From an uncultured Bacteroidales bacterium (lineage in GTDB: Bacteria > Bacteroidota > Bacteroidia > Bacteroidales > P3): 64,000 nt of DNA. Below, in pieces: positions 47,038 to 56,337 of this stretch. The stretch lies in the NCBI GenBank assembly GCA_947165255.1, contig CAMUZR010000013.1:19221-83220 (forward strand), in the 5' to 3' direction. The first letter of the stretch is position 1. Each line of letters starts with the position of its first letter. Both the position numbers and the translations under genes were made by a program. The notes under the pieces were generated by a model that worked only from the letters and a program-made list of their open reading frames with translations, was not told where the DNA came from and did no database searches.

Positions 47038-48092
47038 AACAGCGGTTTTTTATGAAACAATTCTACTAACGCATCACTGACTTTCCTTTTGGCACCACGT
47101 TTCATGGGAACTTGCATCCCTCCATCAAAATGAGGTGCATAATTACCTTCTATTATTTCGACATGGCCGTCTTTAGTTACACATAAATCCCAACCAGCGA
47201 AATAAATATTCGGAAAAACAGTAGTTGCTTCAACACAAAGAGACTTTATTTCTTCCCATTTAGGAATTACGAACCCTTTAATTTGTTTTTTTGAATCAGG
47301 ATGAACTTCATACCTGTTCCCATCCGTATCAACCCCGTCACTTTCAATAACGCCTGTTTCAATGTCAATGCTGGCAAAAATACCCCCTGCATGGGTGTTG
47401 TCAACGCAACTCCCATGTGCGCCCATGCGTAATATTGCACCTATAAACCTGACTTGACCATTGTTTGACATTGTAACAACTCGAATCGTATTCAGAGACT
47501 GTGGATGAAAAGCTGCTATTTCATCACATGCATAAATGCATTCTTCCACAAGATAAGAATCTTGTTTTAATTGTAAAAACAGACTATTTATATCATGAAT
47601 ATCATTCCGATTGATCTTAAAGATTCCTTCTCCAGAATTTTTGTTTAACGGTTTTGCTATACAGTCATACCTCTGCAACATTCTTGAAAAATCCTCGAAG
47701 CTCGAATCCTTCACATACAACCATTTACGGTGGATATAATTCTTGTAAACTTGCAAAAACTGGACCTTATCACAAAACATCTGCCGAACTTCGGGTTTTA
47801 CCATCTGTCGATATAGCATTTCCATCGTTTCATGGGCTATGAATTCATTACGTTCCGATTCATTTAACCTCCAAAAATCATAGCGATGCATATACTCATC
47901 GTATGAAACCCTGTGTTTATAAAGTGCAGATTTGTAATCCTCAAGGCTTCCGTGCGATGGCTTCTCTTCCAAAAATCTTTTCTGAGCTTCGGAATACATA
48001 CTCAAACGCTGTTGTTTAAGAATGTTCCACTCAAAATACGATTTATATAATAAAGATCTTTTTACAATGTTCTTAATTATCTTTTCATTCAT
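47034..48092 (-). CDS. Sugar-transfer-associated ATP-grasp protein (copy 2)
   Basis: A 352-residue ligase of the same family as the genes at 44810 and 52180. NKNSGEGIFKI, EIAAFHPQSLNTIRVVTM, ILRMGAHGSCVDNTHAGGIF, FAGWDLCVTKDGHVEIIEGN. An N-terminal helical segment of about 90 charged residues precedes the ATP-grasp core. I chose the ATG at 48092; the frame runs on to a TTG at 48110. Its stop overlaps the CapA-like start. Confidence 0.82.
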   Translation of the reverse strand: MNEKIIKNIVKRSLLYKSYFEWNILKQQRLSMYSEAQKRFLEEKPSHGSLEDYKSALYKHRVSYDEYMHRYDFWRLNESERNEFIAHETMEMLYRQMVKPEVRQMFCDKVQFLQVYKNYIHRKWLYVKDSSFEDFSRMLQRYDCIAKPLNKNSGEGIFKINRNDIHDINSLFLQLKQDSYLVEECIYACDEIAAFHPQSLNTIRVVTMSNNGQVRFIGAILRMGAHGSCVDNTHAGGIFASIDIETGVIESDGVDTDGNRYEVHPDSKKQIKGFVIPKWEEIKSLCVEATTVFPNIYFAGWDLCVTKDGHVEIIEGNYAPHFDGGMQVPMKRGAKRKVSDALVELFHKKPLL

Positions 48093-48125
48093 TTTAAATT
48101 CTTTATTCAAAATTCCATTAACTTA

Positions 48126-48263
48126 TTAAGGCAACTTCTAAAAACTCAATTTAAGAGTGCGTCCCTCCGAGACGCTTTTTTCTATGTTGCTTATTATCCA
48201 TACACTACGTGCGGTGTTATTGGGAGTTTGCCTCTTCAAGGCAATTAATAGAAGTCCCCTTAA
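48126..48263. mobile_element. MITE-like element with terminal inverted repeats
   Basis: TTAAGGcaACTTCTAaaa at the left and its inverted partner TTAAGGggACTTCTAtta at the right bound 138 bases. Inside is a small hairpin GCGTC-CCTCCGA-GACGC followed by TTTTTT. It holds no gene and lies between the MurF-like stop and the next ligase. I could not confirm a target duplication. Confidence 0.55.
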
Positions 48264-48264
48264 G

Positions 48265-49758
48265 TTAGTCTGTCTCCTCATATATTTCCGGCCATAGCTT
48301 TTCAATACATTTTTCTAATTCCATTGAATGGCTAGCTTTAAACAATACCAAATCTCCACTTTTTACAAGGCTTTTTAAAAAGCTCGTTACTTCTTCTAAA
48401 GAGTTACAGTTAATTATTTGAATATGACTATTCTCCAAATAATCGCTTGTTGCTTTCTCCATTTCTTCACCCAAGGTAATCAAGTAGTTAAATTTTGAGC
48501 CAAATAAGTGTCGAACAACGTCCTTATGCATTTTTTCTGTAAATTCGCCAATTTCCTTAATGTCTCCTAACACAGCTATTCTTTTCCCCGAAACGGTAAT
48601 TATATCAGCACCATCAATAGCAGATTTCATACTCCTTCCAACTGCATTATAGCAGTCTGCATAAACCAAAATATTATCGGGCGTATGAATTACATTTTGT
48701 CGAACACCCTTCGTTTTATATCGACAAAGTCCTTCGACAATTTTTTCAGGTGGGATTCCATCACAAAAACCTGTTGCAAATGCATACAAAGCACATATTG
48801 CATTATGTGGGGCGAAAATATTATTAAGGATTATTTTATACGAGGTGTTTGTTTGCTTTGAAAACACAAAAAAAGATAAACCTTGATTGGTGGACACAAC
48901 ATCACATAATGAAAAATCAGCATCTCTATTCTTTTCTGATATAGATATTACTTTTCTTCCGTTAAGCAACTCAAATCTATTGAATTCATCAATATTCACA
49001 ACAACCTTGCCATTTATAGGCATAAATTCCGTAATGGAACAAATTTCCTCCTCAATCTTTTCTGTACTCCCAACTCTACTGAGATGAGAACTATCAATTG
49101 GTGTAATACATAGTATATCTGGATGCAGAATTTCAGATATGTATCTCGTCTCATTTAGATTTGCCTCATGTACCTCTTGCAACATCCGTTCTGCGTCATC
49201 GGGAATTCGCTGAACTGCATGGCCAACAAACATTCTTGTGTTTCCATTTGCCTGGGTATATGTTGTTCTATATGTCGTTTTATACACTTCTCCCATCATG
49301 TTTTTTGTTGTAGATTTTCCAATACTCCCTGTAATCGCGACAACACTAACCTTATCTGTAATATCTCTATAATATCTACAAACCTTAGCATATATATCTA
49401 AAGGATTATTAGAAACCAAGCAAGGATAGTCTGAATAATTTTTATTTGTTATTAAACATACGGCACCTTTTGCAGTAGCTTCTCTTGCATTCTTTTCATT
49501 AGATATCAACGACATATTGTTTTTTTTAACAGCAAAAATATTATCAGATTGGTACATCGAATCAAATGTACAGATTTCAGAAATAAAACGAAACCTATTA
49601 CATTTTGCTTTTTTGTTTAATTCCACTTCACATCCTTGCTTTTTCAAATAATGAAAAAAGAAATTAACGTTTTTGCATCTTTGTGGATTTTTAATCCATT
49701 TAATTATTAATAGATTTGACACTTTATAATATGCCCATTTGCCAAAGTCTTTTATCAT
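48265..49758 (-). CDS. MurF-like amide ligase
   Basis: A 497-residue Mur-ligase homologue. The ATP loop is ITGSIGKSTTKNMM, followed by NGNTRMFVGHAVQ, the HEANLNET segment where MurF has its glutamate/metal region, and DCYNAVGRSMKSAID equivalent to the MurF DxYNANPxSM motif. MurF joins D-Ala-D-Ala to the UDP-MurNAc tripeptide. This copy is divergent, sits with a racemase and a Ddl-like gene in a capsule locus, and probably ligates a dipeptide to a non-peptidoglycan acceptor (inference). ATG at 49758 chosen; a TTG lies three codons earlier. Confidence 0.82.
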   Translation of the reverse strand: MIKDFGKWAYYKVSNLLIIKWIKNPQRCKNVNFFFHYLKKQGCEVELNKKAKCNRFRFISEICTFDSMYQSDNIFAVKKNNMSLISNEKNAREATAKGAVCLITNKNYSDYPCLVSNNPLDIYAKVCRYYRDITDKVSVVAITGSIGKSTTKNMMGEVYKTTYRTTYTQANGNTRMFVGHAVQRIPDDAERMLQEVHEANLNETRYISEILHPDILCITPIDSSHLSRVGSTEKIEEEICSITEFMPINGKVVVNIDEFNRFELLNGRKVISISEKNRDADFSLCDVVSTNQGLSFFVFSKQTNTSYKIILNNIFAPHNAICALYAFATGFCDGIPPEKIVEGLCRYKTKGVRQNVIHTPDNILVYADCYNAVGRSMKSAIDGADIITVSGKRIAVLGDIKEIGEFTEKMHKDVVRHLFGSKFNYLITLGEEMEKATSDYLENSHIQIINCNSLEEVTSFLKSLVKSGDLVLFKASHSMELEKCIEKLWPEIYEETD

Positions 49759-49772
49759 AATTTTCAAATTTA

Positions 49773-50942
49773 TTATAATTCACAAAAAAAATGAGATGAG
49801 ATATAAAAGCGCTGTACCCTTTTTGAAATATCGCACAAGACCTCATATCCGATTGTTCCCAAAGAAGTGGCCATATCGTCAGCCAAAAAACTATAATCGC
49901 CGCTGGTCCCCAAAATGATTGCATGCATACCTGTTTTAACATTTGGAATATCGGTCACATCCACCAACGTCTGATCCATACAGATGTTTCCCACAATTGG
50001 TGCCTTATGTCCGTTAATTAAAACGAAACCTCTATTAGACAAAGTACGACTCAACCCGTCTGCATATCCTGTAGCAACTGTGGCAATTATTGAATCTTTC
50101 TCCACTCTATAAGTTCTGCCATATCCTATTGTTTCACCTGCATGGACTCGTTTCACCATTGAAATCACAGATTTCCATTGCAGTGCAGGTCTTATTCCAT
50201 TAGGTATCTGTATTTCATCGCTAGGTTTCATTCCATAAAGAACTATACCAAGTCTAACAATCGATCCAATCTTGTCAAAAAAAGTAGACTCATCCAAATA
50301 TTGTATACCTGCTGCGGAATTGCAACAATGAATATAAGGTAATTTCAAATCCGACAACTTTTCAGCCAAAGAATGAAACTTATTCAATTGTGAAAGGGTG
50401 AAATCCCTGTCGGTTGATTTCAAACTATCAGCAACACAAAGGTGTGTGAACAATCCATTTATGTTCAACCTTTTTACAAATGCTCGTATAATTCGTTCAC
50501 ATTCTTGGAGATTATCTCCGTCAATGCCAATACGATTCATACCCGTGTCAACGGCAAACTGACACTTAATTCTAAATCCAGTGTTTGCCAATTGCTCAGC
50601 ATATTCCTCTGAAACCAGAGCTTGCGTAAGGTCTAAATCATACAGAGTCTTTGCATAGTATGGCGACGAATATCCCAAAATAAGAATCTCACCTTTAATA
50701 CCAGCCTCTCGCAGTCCTACTGCTTCATCGATGTTCGAAACAGCAAATAGATTACACCCCAAATCGGACAGCACTCTTGCCACCTGAACATCTCCATGTC
50801 CGTATGCGTCAGCTTTGATAACAGCCATTATAGAGACATCACGCTTCAAGGCTTTCTTGTATAACAAATAATTAGACTTTATTTGTGACAAATCGACCTC
50901 TACCCAAGAACGTTTTTCAATTTGATTTACGTGAACTTCCAT
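49773..50942 (-). CDS. Alanine racemase homologue
   Basis: PLP-dependent racemase of 389 residues. AVIKADAYGHG holds the PLP lysine, IGYGRTY the catalytic tyrosine, and VDTGMNRIG, MVKRVHAGETIGYG and VGNICMDQTLVDVT are family motifs. It would make D-Ala (or D-Ser) for the neighbouring Ddl-like and MurF-like ligases. It is co-directional with both and only 14 bases from the MurF-like gene; in many Bacteroidota the housekeeping pair is fused, whereas here they are separate. Confidence 0.9.
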   Translation of the reverse strand: MEVHVNQIEKRSWVEVDLSQIKSNYLLYKKALKRDVSIMAVIKADAYGHGDVQVARVLSDLGCNLFAVSNIDEAVGLREAGIKGEILILGYSSPYYAKTLYDLDLTQALVSEEYAEQLANTGFRIKCQFAVDTGMNRIGIDGDNLQECERIIRAFVKRLNINGLFTHLCVADSLKSTDRDFTLSQLNKFHSLAEKLSDLKLPYIHCCNSAAGIQYLDESTFFDKIGSIVRLGIVLYGMKPSDEIQIPNGIRPALQWKSVISMVKRVHAGETIGYGRTYRVEKDSIIATVATGYADGLSRTLSNRGFVLINGHKAPIVGNICMDQTLVDVTDIPNVKTGMHAIILGTSGDYSFLADDMATSLGTIGYEVLCDISKRVQRFYISSHFFCEL

Positions 50943-50943
50943 T

Positions 50944-52179
50944 CTACTTAAGTCCTATCCGTTTTAAAACATAATTGATTCTGTTATGAAATCTTCTTTT
51001 TTTTACATATTGTAACGACTTTGAAGGTATTGGATAATTGTGTTCCAACATTGAATCATACAAATTTGCTAACATCAAATTATTCTTACTTCCAATAATC
51101 ACGTCTGCTATATACTGTTCTCTTTCTTTATCCCAGTCAGACAAATCGAAAATGTCTTTAAACAAATCCAATTTACCTAATATTTCTAATTGAAGCATCG
51201 TTCTCAAACATTTCTTGCAATGCCCACAATTAAGATAACTACCTTGATACTTATTTTTGATGTTTGGATTATTGGCCTGTTGCTCTTTTAAACAAACATA
51301 GAGTCTCTCTTGAACCAACCTATCTTCCGAAATATACTTAACTTTATCAGAGCGTCTCATATTCATTGAAGCCGAAATCAATTCTGTACTTTCCGTTGAT
51401 ATATGAGGCAAAAGATATGGTTCGTATTTAGCACAATAATCTATATCAAAACTGATATTATCTAATGAATACCCAGATGCATACAAATATTTCTTCCACA
51501 ACTTCTGCATTGACAACACTATTCCCATATTTAAATAGGTATGGCACCAATCAAAGCTTAATTCGGGAAAAAACGACCTTGTATTAGAATCTACCCATAC
51601 AAATGGAATACCAATAGAATTGGCAAACAATCTGGTTTTTTCCACCTCCTTTTGAAATGACTTTCTTGCGCCCTCAACATCTCGTGACCCAAAAGCTCCG
51701 GCATTAAACAATGTAAGATGCGTAATTCTATAAGAAGGGGGGCAATCATCACTTAATAAATGATGTTTCAACACTGCAAAACTATCTACACCTAACGAAC
51801 ACCCCGTTCCTATTGCCATTGGTTTATAATTTGTAGAAACAAGGCTATTGCACTCTATTTTCACCACTTCACCAGTTTGTTTCCCATACTTTTTCTCATA
51901 GGCTTTTGTTACCGCATAAAGGACGGAGTCATTCAAATTGTAGAATAATTTTTCCGAAATTGACGATTCAACAACGATATTTTGATAGGTCTTAACAGCG
52001 CGAAGAATCATTGGAAGGACAAACGCATCCGCCACCTCAGGACAAAAATAATCCCCCCACTTCTCATCGGTAGTATACCAAAGCCATTCATTTCGCCCCT
52101 CAACATCGTTATTAATAAATGCTTTGAAAGTGGTAATACCATCTTCTTTCTCTATTATTGGTTTCCCTATTCGTATCAT
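50944..52179 (-). CDS. PP-loop ATPase of unknown function
   Basis: A 411-residue protein with a PP-loop-like GCSLGVDSFAVLKH at about residue 127 (SxGxDS, as in adenylating N-type ATP pyrophosphatases) and a cysteine cluster CGHCKKCLRTM at about 318 that resembles the metal site of QueC-type enzymes. The start is RIGKPIIEKEDG. No named family recognised. It lies between the racemase and an ATP-grasp gene, with 1-base spacing, so it probably activates a carboxylate or a related group in the same pathway (inference). Confidence 0.65.
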   Translation of the reverse strand: MIRIGKPIIEKEDGITTFKAFINNDVEGRNEWLWYTTDEKWGDYFCPEVADAFVLPMILRAVKTYQNIVVESSISEKLFYNLNDSVLYAVTKAYEKKYGKQTGEVVKIECNSLVSTNYKPMAIGTGCSLGVDSFAVLKHHLLSDDCPPSYRITHLTLFNAGAFGSRDVEGARKSFQKEVEKTRLFANSIGIPFVWVDSNTRSFFPELSFDWCHTYLNMGIVLSMQKLWKKYLYASGYSLDNISFDIDYCAKYEPYLLPHISTESTELISASMNMRRSDKVKYISEDRLVQERLYVCLKEQQANNPNIKNKYQGSYLNCGHCKKCLRTMLQLEILGKLDLFKDIFDLSDWDKEREQYIADVIIGSKNNLMLANLYDSMLEHNYPIPSKSLQYVKKRRFHNRINYVLKRIGLK

Positions 52180-53181
52180 TTACTGTACTTTTTTCTTTAT
52201 CATTTCGAAATCATCTCTAATACCTTTTTTTGTAGCTATCTGCCACAAAAAATTAGGATTACCATTGGCTTCGATTAATACCCATCCGTCATTGGTATAA
52301 GCTAAATCCCAACCAATGAGTTTTAATTCTGGTAATTTCAGAGCCAATTCTTTCACTAAAATAACAGCTGCTTCATATTCAGGTATTTGATACCCAACTA
52401 ATGGAATACCCGTATTAGGATGTGAAACATAAGTATTACATCTTTCATCACCACAAGCTAAAACCTTTCCTGTATTTTTATCTAACGCGGCTATTATTCC
52501 ACCCGCTCCAGCATTATCTACAACAGCACCCCCACAACCAATGCGTAAAACAGGAGCAAATACAAAAACACTATTGTCCGACAGCAAACACGTGTTTATT
52601 CTTAACGTATTTACACTCTCTGGATGTAGATTACCCACCAAAGGATGTTGAACCACTAATTCTTCAACTATATAATTTCCACTATACTCTTCTCCAATCC
52701 GTTTAATATCATCTTCCGAATATACAACAAACGATTTAATTCCCCTGCCACAATTTTTATCTAATGGTTTAAAAAACAAACAAACACCACCATCTTTTCT
52801 AGATTTTGATAATTCACTCAGTATCAACCCTTTCCCATTTAACCATACTTTTCTTTTATAGTACGGTTCAAAGTACTTATAAGTTTCCCATTTATTCGTT
52901 AGAATTGTCATACAATTACTAGGGTTGATATGTGATAATAGTTTTTCTCTTTCCATTGCATAGACAAAGGACTTGCCTTCCGTCCTTGTTCTACTTTGCC
53001 AATGATACCAGAAAAACTCTACAAATAAACAATCCTCAAACAAATAAGACCGTATTATTTTAAGATAAAGAAACAGTGCATTTCGGTTTGGATAACATTT
53101 CTTCCCATATGCAGAAATATACTCTGATATTTTGTTTCGACTCCTCCTTATTATCTTTAATTTTTCAATGAAAGTTATCAT
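52180..53181 (-). CDS. Sugar-transfer-associated ATP-grasp protein (copy 3)
   Basis: A 333-residue ligase of the same family: LDKNCGRGIKSF, QHPLVGNLHPESVNTLRI, LRIGCGGAVVDNAGAGGI, LIGWDLAYTNDGWVLIEANGNP. Its last gene-end is adjacent to the PP-loop gene start without a gap. N-terminal 40 residues are basic and helical. Substrate unknown. Confidence 0.82.
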   Translation of the reverse strand: MITFIEKLKIIRRSRNKISEYISAYGKKCYPNRNALFLYLKIIRSYLFEDCLFVEFFWYHWQSRTRTEGKSFVYAMEREKLLSHINPSNCMTILTNKWETYKYFEPYYKRKVWLNGKGLILSELSKSRKDGGVCLFFKPLDKNCGRGIKSFVVYSEDDIKRIGEEYSGNYIVEELVVQHPLVGNLHPESVNTLRINTCLLSDNSVFVFAPVLRIGCGGAVVDNAGAGGIIAALDKNTGKVLACGDERCNTYVSHPNTGIPLVGYQIPEYEAAVILVKELALKLPELKLIGWDLAYTNDGWVLIEANGNPNFLWQIATKKGIRDDFEMIKKKVQ

Positions 53182-53191
53182 ATTCCCAAAT

Positions 53192-54157
53192 TTAGTCAGT
53201 TAAATCACGACGGGTATCAAACCCATATATTAAAATCTTCTCGACCAGTTCTTCGTAAGATATCCCAACAAAACGTGCCGCATCAGGGAACAGGCTCATG
53301 TCAGTCATTCCTGGCGATGTGTTAACTTCGATTATCATGGGACCATGAACCTTATCAACAATGAAATCAATTCGAGCCAATCCACAGCAGTTAAGAATAT
53401 GGTATGCCTCCTTTCCTATTTCAATCACCTGTTTCTCGGTTTTGGCATCAATACAAGCTGGGATAATATGATGGCACAAGCCCGGTGTGTATTTTGAGGT
53501 GTAATCATAAAAATCGCGTTCTGAAGTGATTTCAATCACAGGCAACACCGATAGTTCTTTATTCCCCATTATTGGCAAAGTGATTTCTGTTCCATCAACA
53601 AATTGTTCGGCCAACAAATGATCACCGTATTTAAACACTTCCTGCATGGCAGAAACAATTTCGTTTGCATCTTTCACAATCACAACCCCAATACTTGAAC
53701 CTTGGCAAGGTGACTTCAACACCATTGGAAGACCAATCTTGTCAATAAGAAAACGAGACTTCTCTTCATAGTCTTTACATTCTTCTTTTCTTAAGACAAA
53801 GAATATAGCCGTCGGTAATCCAGCATCGTTGAGTACTTGCTTTGTAAAGATCTTATTCATGCAAACAGCACTGGCACCAACTCCGGGACCTGTATATGGT
53901 ATGCCAGCCAGCTCAAGAAGACCTTGAATACAACCATCTTCTCCGCCTTTTCCATGAAGGGCAATGAAAACAATGTCCGGTCTTATCTCTATGATTTGTC
54001 CAGCATTCTCTCGATTAAGGTCAAAAAGCATAGTGTTAGCATACCCTTTTTTTAGCAAGGCATTATAAACAGCATTGCCACTACGAAGAGATATTTCACG
54101 TTCAGATGAAAAACCTCCACATACAACCATGATTTTCTTTTCTTTGTAGTTATTCAT
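53192..54157 (-). CDS. ddl: D-alanine--D-alanine ligase homologue
   Basis: ATP-grasp ligase of 321 residues. GGFSSEREISLRSG has the first-substrate Glu; ALHGKGGEDG, KSPCQGSSIGV and EVNTSPGMTDMSLFP give ATP, serine-loop and metal contacts. The active-site tyrosine region is YDYTSKYTPG. It should join two D-amino acids. A housekeeping ddl is normally near murC/ftsQ, so this is likely a second copy devoted to the glycan locus (inference). It overlaps the wzx-like gene by 8 bases. Confidence 0.9.
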   Translation of the reverse strand: MNNYKEKKIMVVCGGFSSEREISLRSGNAVYNALLKKGYANTMLFDLNRENAGQIIEIRPDIVFIALHGKGGEDGCIQGLLELAGIPYTGPGVGASAVCMNKIFTKQVLNDAGLPTAIFFVLRKEECKDYEEKSRFLIDKIGLPMVLKSPCQGSSIGVVIVKDANEIVSAMQEVFKYGDHLLAEQFVDGTEITLPIMGNKELSVLPVIEITSERDFYDYTSKYTPGLCHHIIPACIDAKTEKQVIEIGKEAYHILNCCGLARIDFIVDKVHGPMIIEVNTSPGMTDMSLFPDAARFVGISYEELVEKILIYGFDTRRDLTD

Positions 54158-55631
54158 AACTATTTTTTTTATATTTTTCCCAAAACCTAAACTTCGATGG
54201 GATTATGCTTAATGTATAAGTGAATGACTCTGGTTTAAAAATAAAAGACCAACCCAAATATAGCAAAACAAATAAAACACCTTTAACCAAACCATCCATA
54301 TAGATGTTTTCCAGATGTAAGAACCCTACCCCAAAATAGCAAATAACGGAAACTATCACACACGTTAGACCCATAGGCATCAGATGTAATAACTGCTTTG
54401 ACCAATGGTAGCCGATATGTTTAGAAACTAATCCTATATTAACAAAATAGCAGAGCCATGTATATAGAACCACTCCGATTAACAATCCTTTCATACCCCA
54501 AAGAAATAATCCACCGAGAACAAGAGTTGAACCCAATGTACGTTTTACCAATGTCCACCAAAACATGACTTTGCTTTTTCCAATAGCAGCTAATGTCTGG
54601 GTGTTAACCGACTGAAGACAAACTGCTATACCTGCTACACATAAAAATTGAAAATAGGGTACACTCACCAGCCACCGATCAGAGTATAACAATAGAAAAA
54701 TAGGCTTTGCCGTCAAAATAAGAATAAACATTAATGGGAATGAAAGATATGCAATAGTTGTTGTCAATCGTTTTATCATATTACCCAATAAAATCTTATT
54801 ATCTTGAGCCTCTGCATATAGAGGATATGTAACTTGTGCCATGACAGAAGAAATACTCGTTGACGCAAGGTTTTCAGTTGAGGTCGCCTTTGTATAATAG
54901 CCCAAAGTTACCGGGCTAAACACTTTACCTATAAACAAATGTGAGATTTTCGCCCCTAACTCATTAACAAAATTTGAAAGAAACATAAAAACACCAAATT
55001 CAAACAATTCTTTGAATGATTGTTTGGAAAACTCAAATGATGGACGCCATTTTAGATAAAACCAAAACACAACTGTAGGGATGAATGAAGTAAGAATATT
55101 TGAAACCACTAAAGACCACACACCAAAACCATTGTATGCCATCCAAATTGTTACTGTCAACGAAACAATCGATGTTATTAAAGTAACTATTGAAATGGCT
55201 TTAAATTGAAGTTTTTTTCTGAGTTGGTTGTTTTGTACTAAATTAAAAGCGTTAATAAACAAGACTATTCCTTGAACCCTCAAAACCGAAGAAAGCGTTG
55301 GGATTTTATAAAACCTGGCAATAGCAGGTGCGCTGAAAAACAGAATCACATACATCACTGCCGACATTCCAATATTCCAATAAAAAATAGTAGTATAGTC
55401 GGTTTGGGTTGGTTGTTTTTTTTGAATCAATGCCGAACCGAAGCCACCATCAATAAATGTATTAGCCAACACCATGAAGATAGATAACATCCCTATACAA
55501 CCATAATCGTATGGGGTTAGCAATCTGGCAAGGATAATACCCGAAATAAAAGATATTCCCATTCCAGCGAATTTCTGAATAGAAGTCCAAGCTACGCCAG
55601 ATGCTGCTTTTTGTTTTAAATTATCCGCCAT
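54150..55631 (-). CDS. wzx: Oligosaccharide flippase (Wzx)
   Basis: A 493-residue membrane protein with about twelve to fourteen segments. GVAWTSIQKFAGMGISFISGIILARLL and YGCIGMLSIFMVLANTFIDGGFGSALIQ are the signature of polysaccharide flippases of the MOP superfamily. It flips undecaprenyl-linked units across the inner membrane for Wzy. AT-rich, like its neighbours. It sits upstream of the Ddl-like gene in the same operon. Confidence 0.9.
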   Translation of the reverse strand: MADNLKQKAASGVAWTSIQKFAGMGISFISGIILARLLTPYDYGCIGMLSIFMVLANTFIDGGFGSALIQKKQPTQTDYTTIFYWNIGMSAVMYVILFFSAPAIARFYKIPTLSSVLRVQGIVLFINAFNLVQNNQLRKKLQFKAISIVTLITSIVSLTVTIWMAYNGFGVWSLVVSNILTSFIPTVVFWFYLKWRPSFEFSKQSFKELFEFGVFMFLSNFVNELGAKISHLFIGKVFSPVTLGYYTKATSTENLASTSISSVMAQVTYPLYAEAQDNKILLGNMIKRLTTTIAYLSFPLMFILILTAKPIFLLLYSDRWLVSVPYFQFLCVAGIAVCLQSVNTQTLAAIGKSKVMFWWTLVKRTLGSTLVLGGLFLWGMKGLLIGVVLYTWLCYFVNIGLVSKHIGYHWSKQLLHLMPMGLTCVIVSVICYFGVGFLHLENIYMDGLVKGVLFVLLYLGWSFIFKPESFTYTLSIIPSKFRFWEKYKKNSYE

Positions 55632-55702
55632 TTATCTAAATAGAGTATCACAATAGTTATCATCCACAAACAAACGAACAACAGTATTATTTTTTCATTA
55701 AG

Positions 55703-56311
55703 TCATTGCCGTCCTCCTAAAGAAGGCAATGGGCATATCATCTGCATAATATTTATAATTAAATCTTTGGTTAATTTACAGCATCTCAAATCATTAACAC
55801 TAATAATACCGCCTTGATCAAGGTTATCTGGAGTTTCTGTATTTATATAGTTCAATCCCATATAATAAGCGCGTGTTGAAAAATTACCATCACTTTGCGG
55901 ACTTAATATTGTCCTCGCCACACAGAAGGGGGCATAAGTGGAGCCATAACCATTCACTATACTATTATAGAACAAATACCATTCATTAGTTAAGGCACTT
56001 GACAATTTTGTGGCCATTAGATTCACCATATCTGCAATGGGAACATTATAATTCTTCGGAAGGTACATGTAATGACCTTGGGTTCCATGGTTATCAATAA
56101 GAATGAATGCATCCTTATTAGCCTCCATAAAATTCAAATACGCAACAGCCTCTGGGGCTTCCATAGACTCAGCTCGATTTAACACATGATAATGTGGAGG
56201 ATTTGCCGTAGCGTCATATACACTATTGCCTCGTCTGCAATTTGACCATCCTGCCGGATTCAAACATGGAATGATTTTGAAAATTTCATATTCTTGATCT
56301 TGAACCTGTGC
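55703..56311 (-). pseudogene. Truncated M14-type peptidase fragment
   Basis: The open part reads IPCLNPAGW...GNSVYDATANP at the start and DNHGTQGHYMYLPKNYN later, resembling the middle and C-terminal parts of zinc carboxypeptidases of the M14 group (NPDGW, R-N, H). A TAG lies at about 56312, and the N-terminal half with the first zinc ligands is missing. No suitable start codon precedes the homology. Neighbouring IS debris suggests it was cut by insertion or deletion. Family call is tentative. Confidence 0.5.
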
Positions 56312-56337
56312 CTAAACCTTTTTTTGATAGACCTACT

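Noticed and set aside
53192..54157. Vancomycin-type resistance cluster (racemase plus D-Ala-D-X ligase)
   Set aside because: No VanX, VanH or VanRS-like genes are present, and the context is polysaccharide export, so resistance is not supported.
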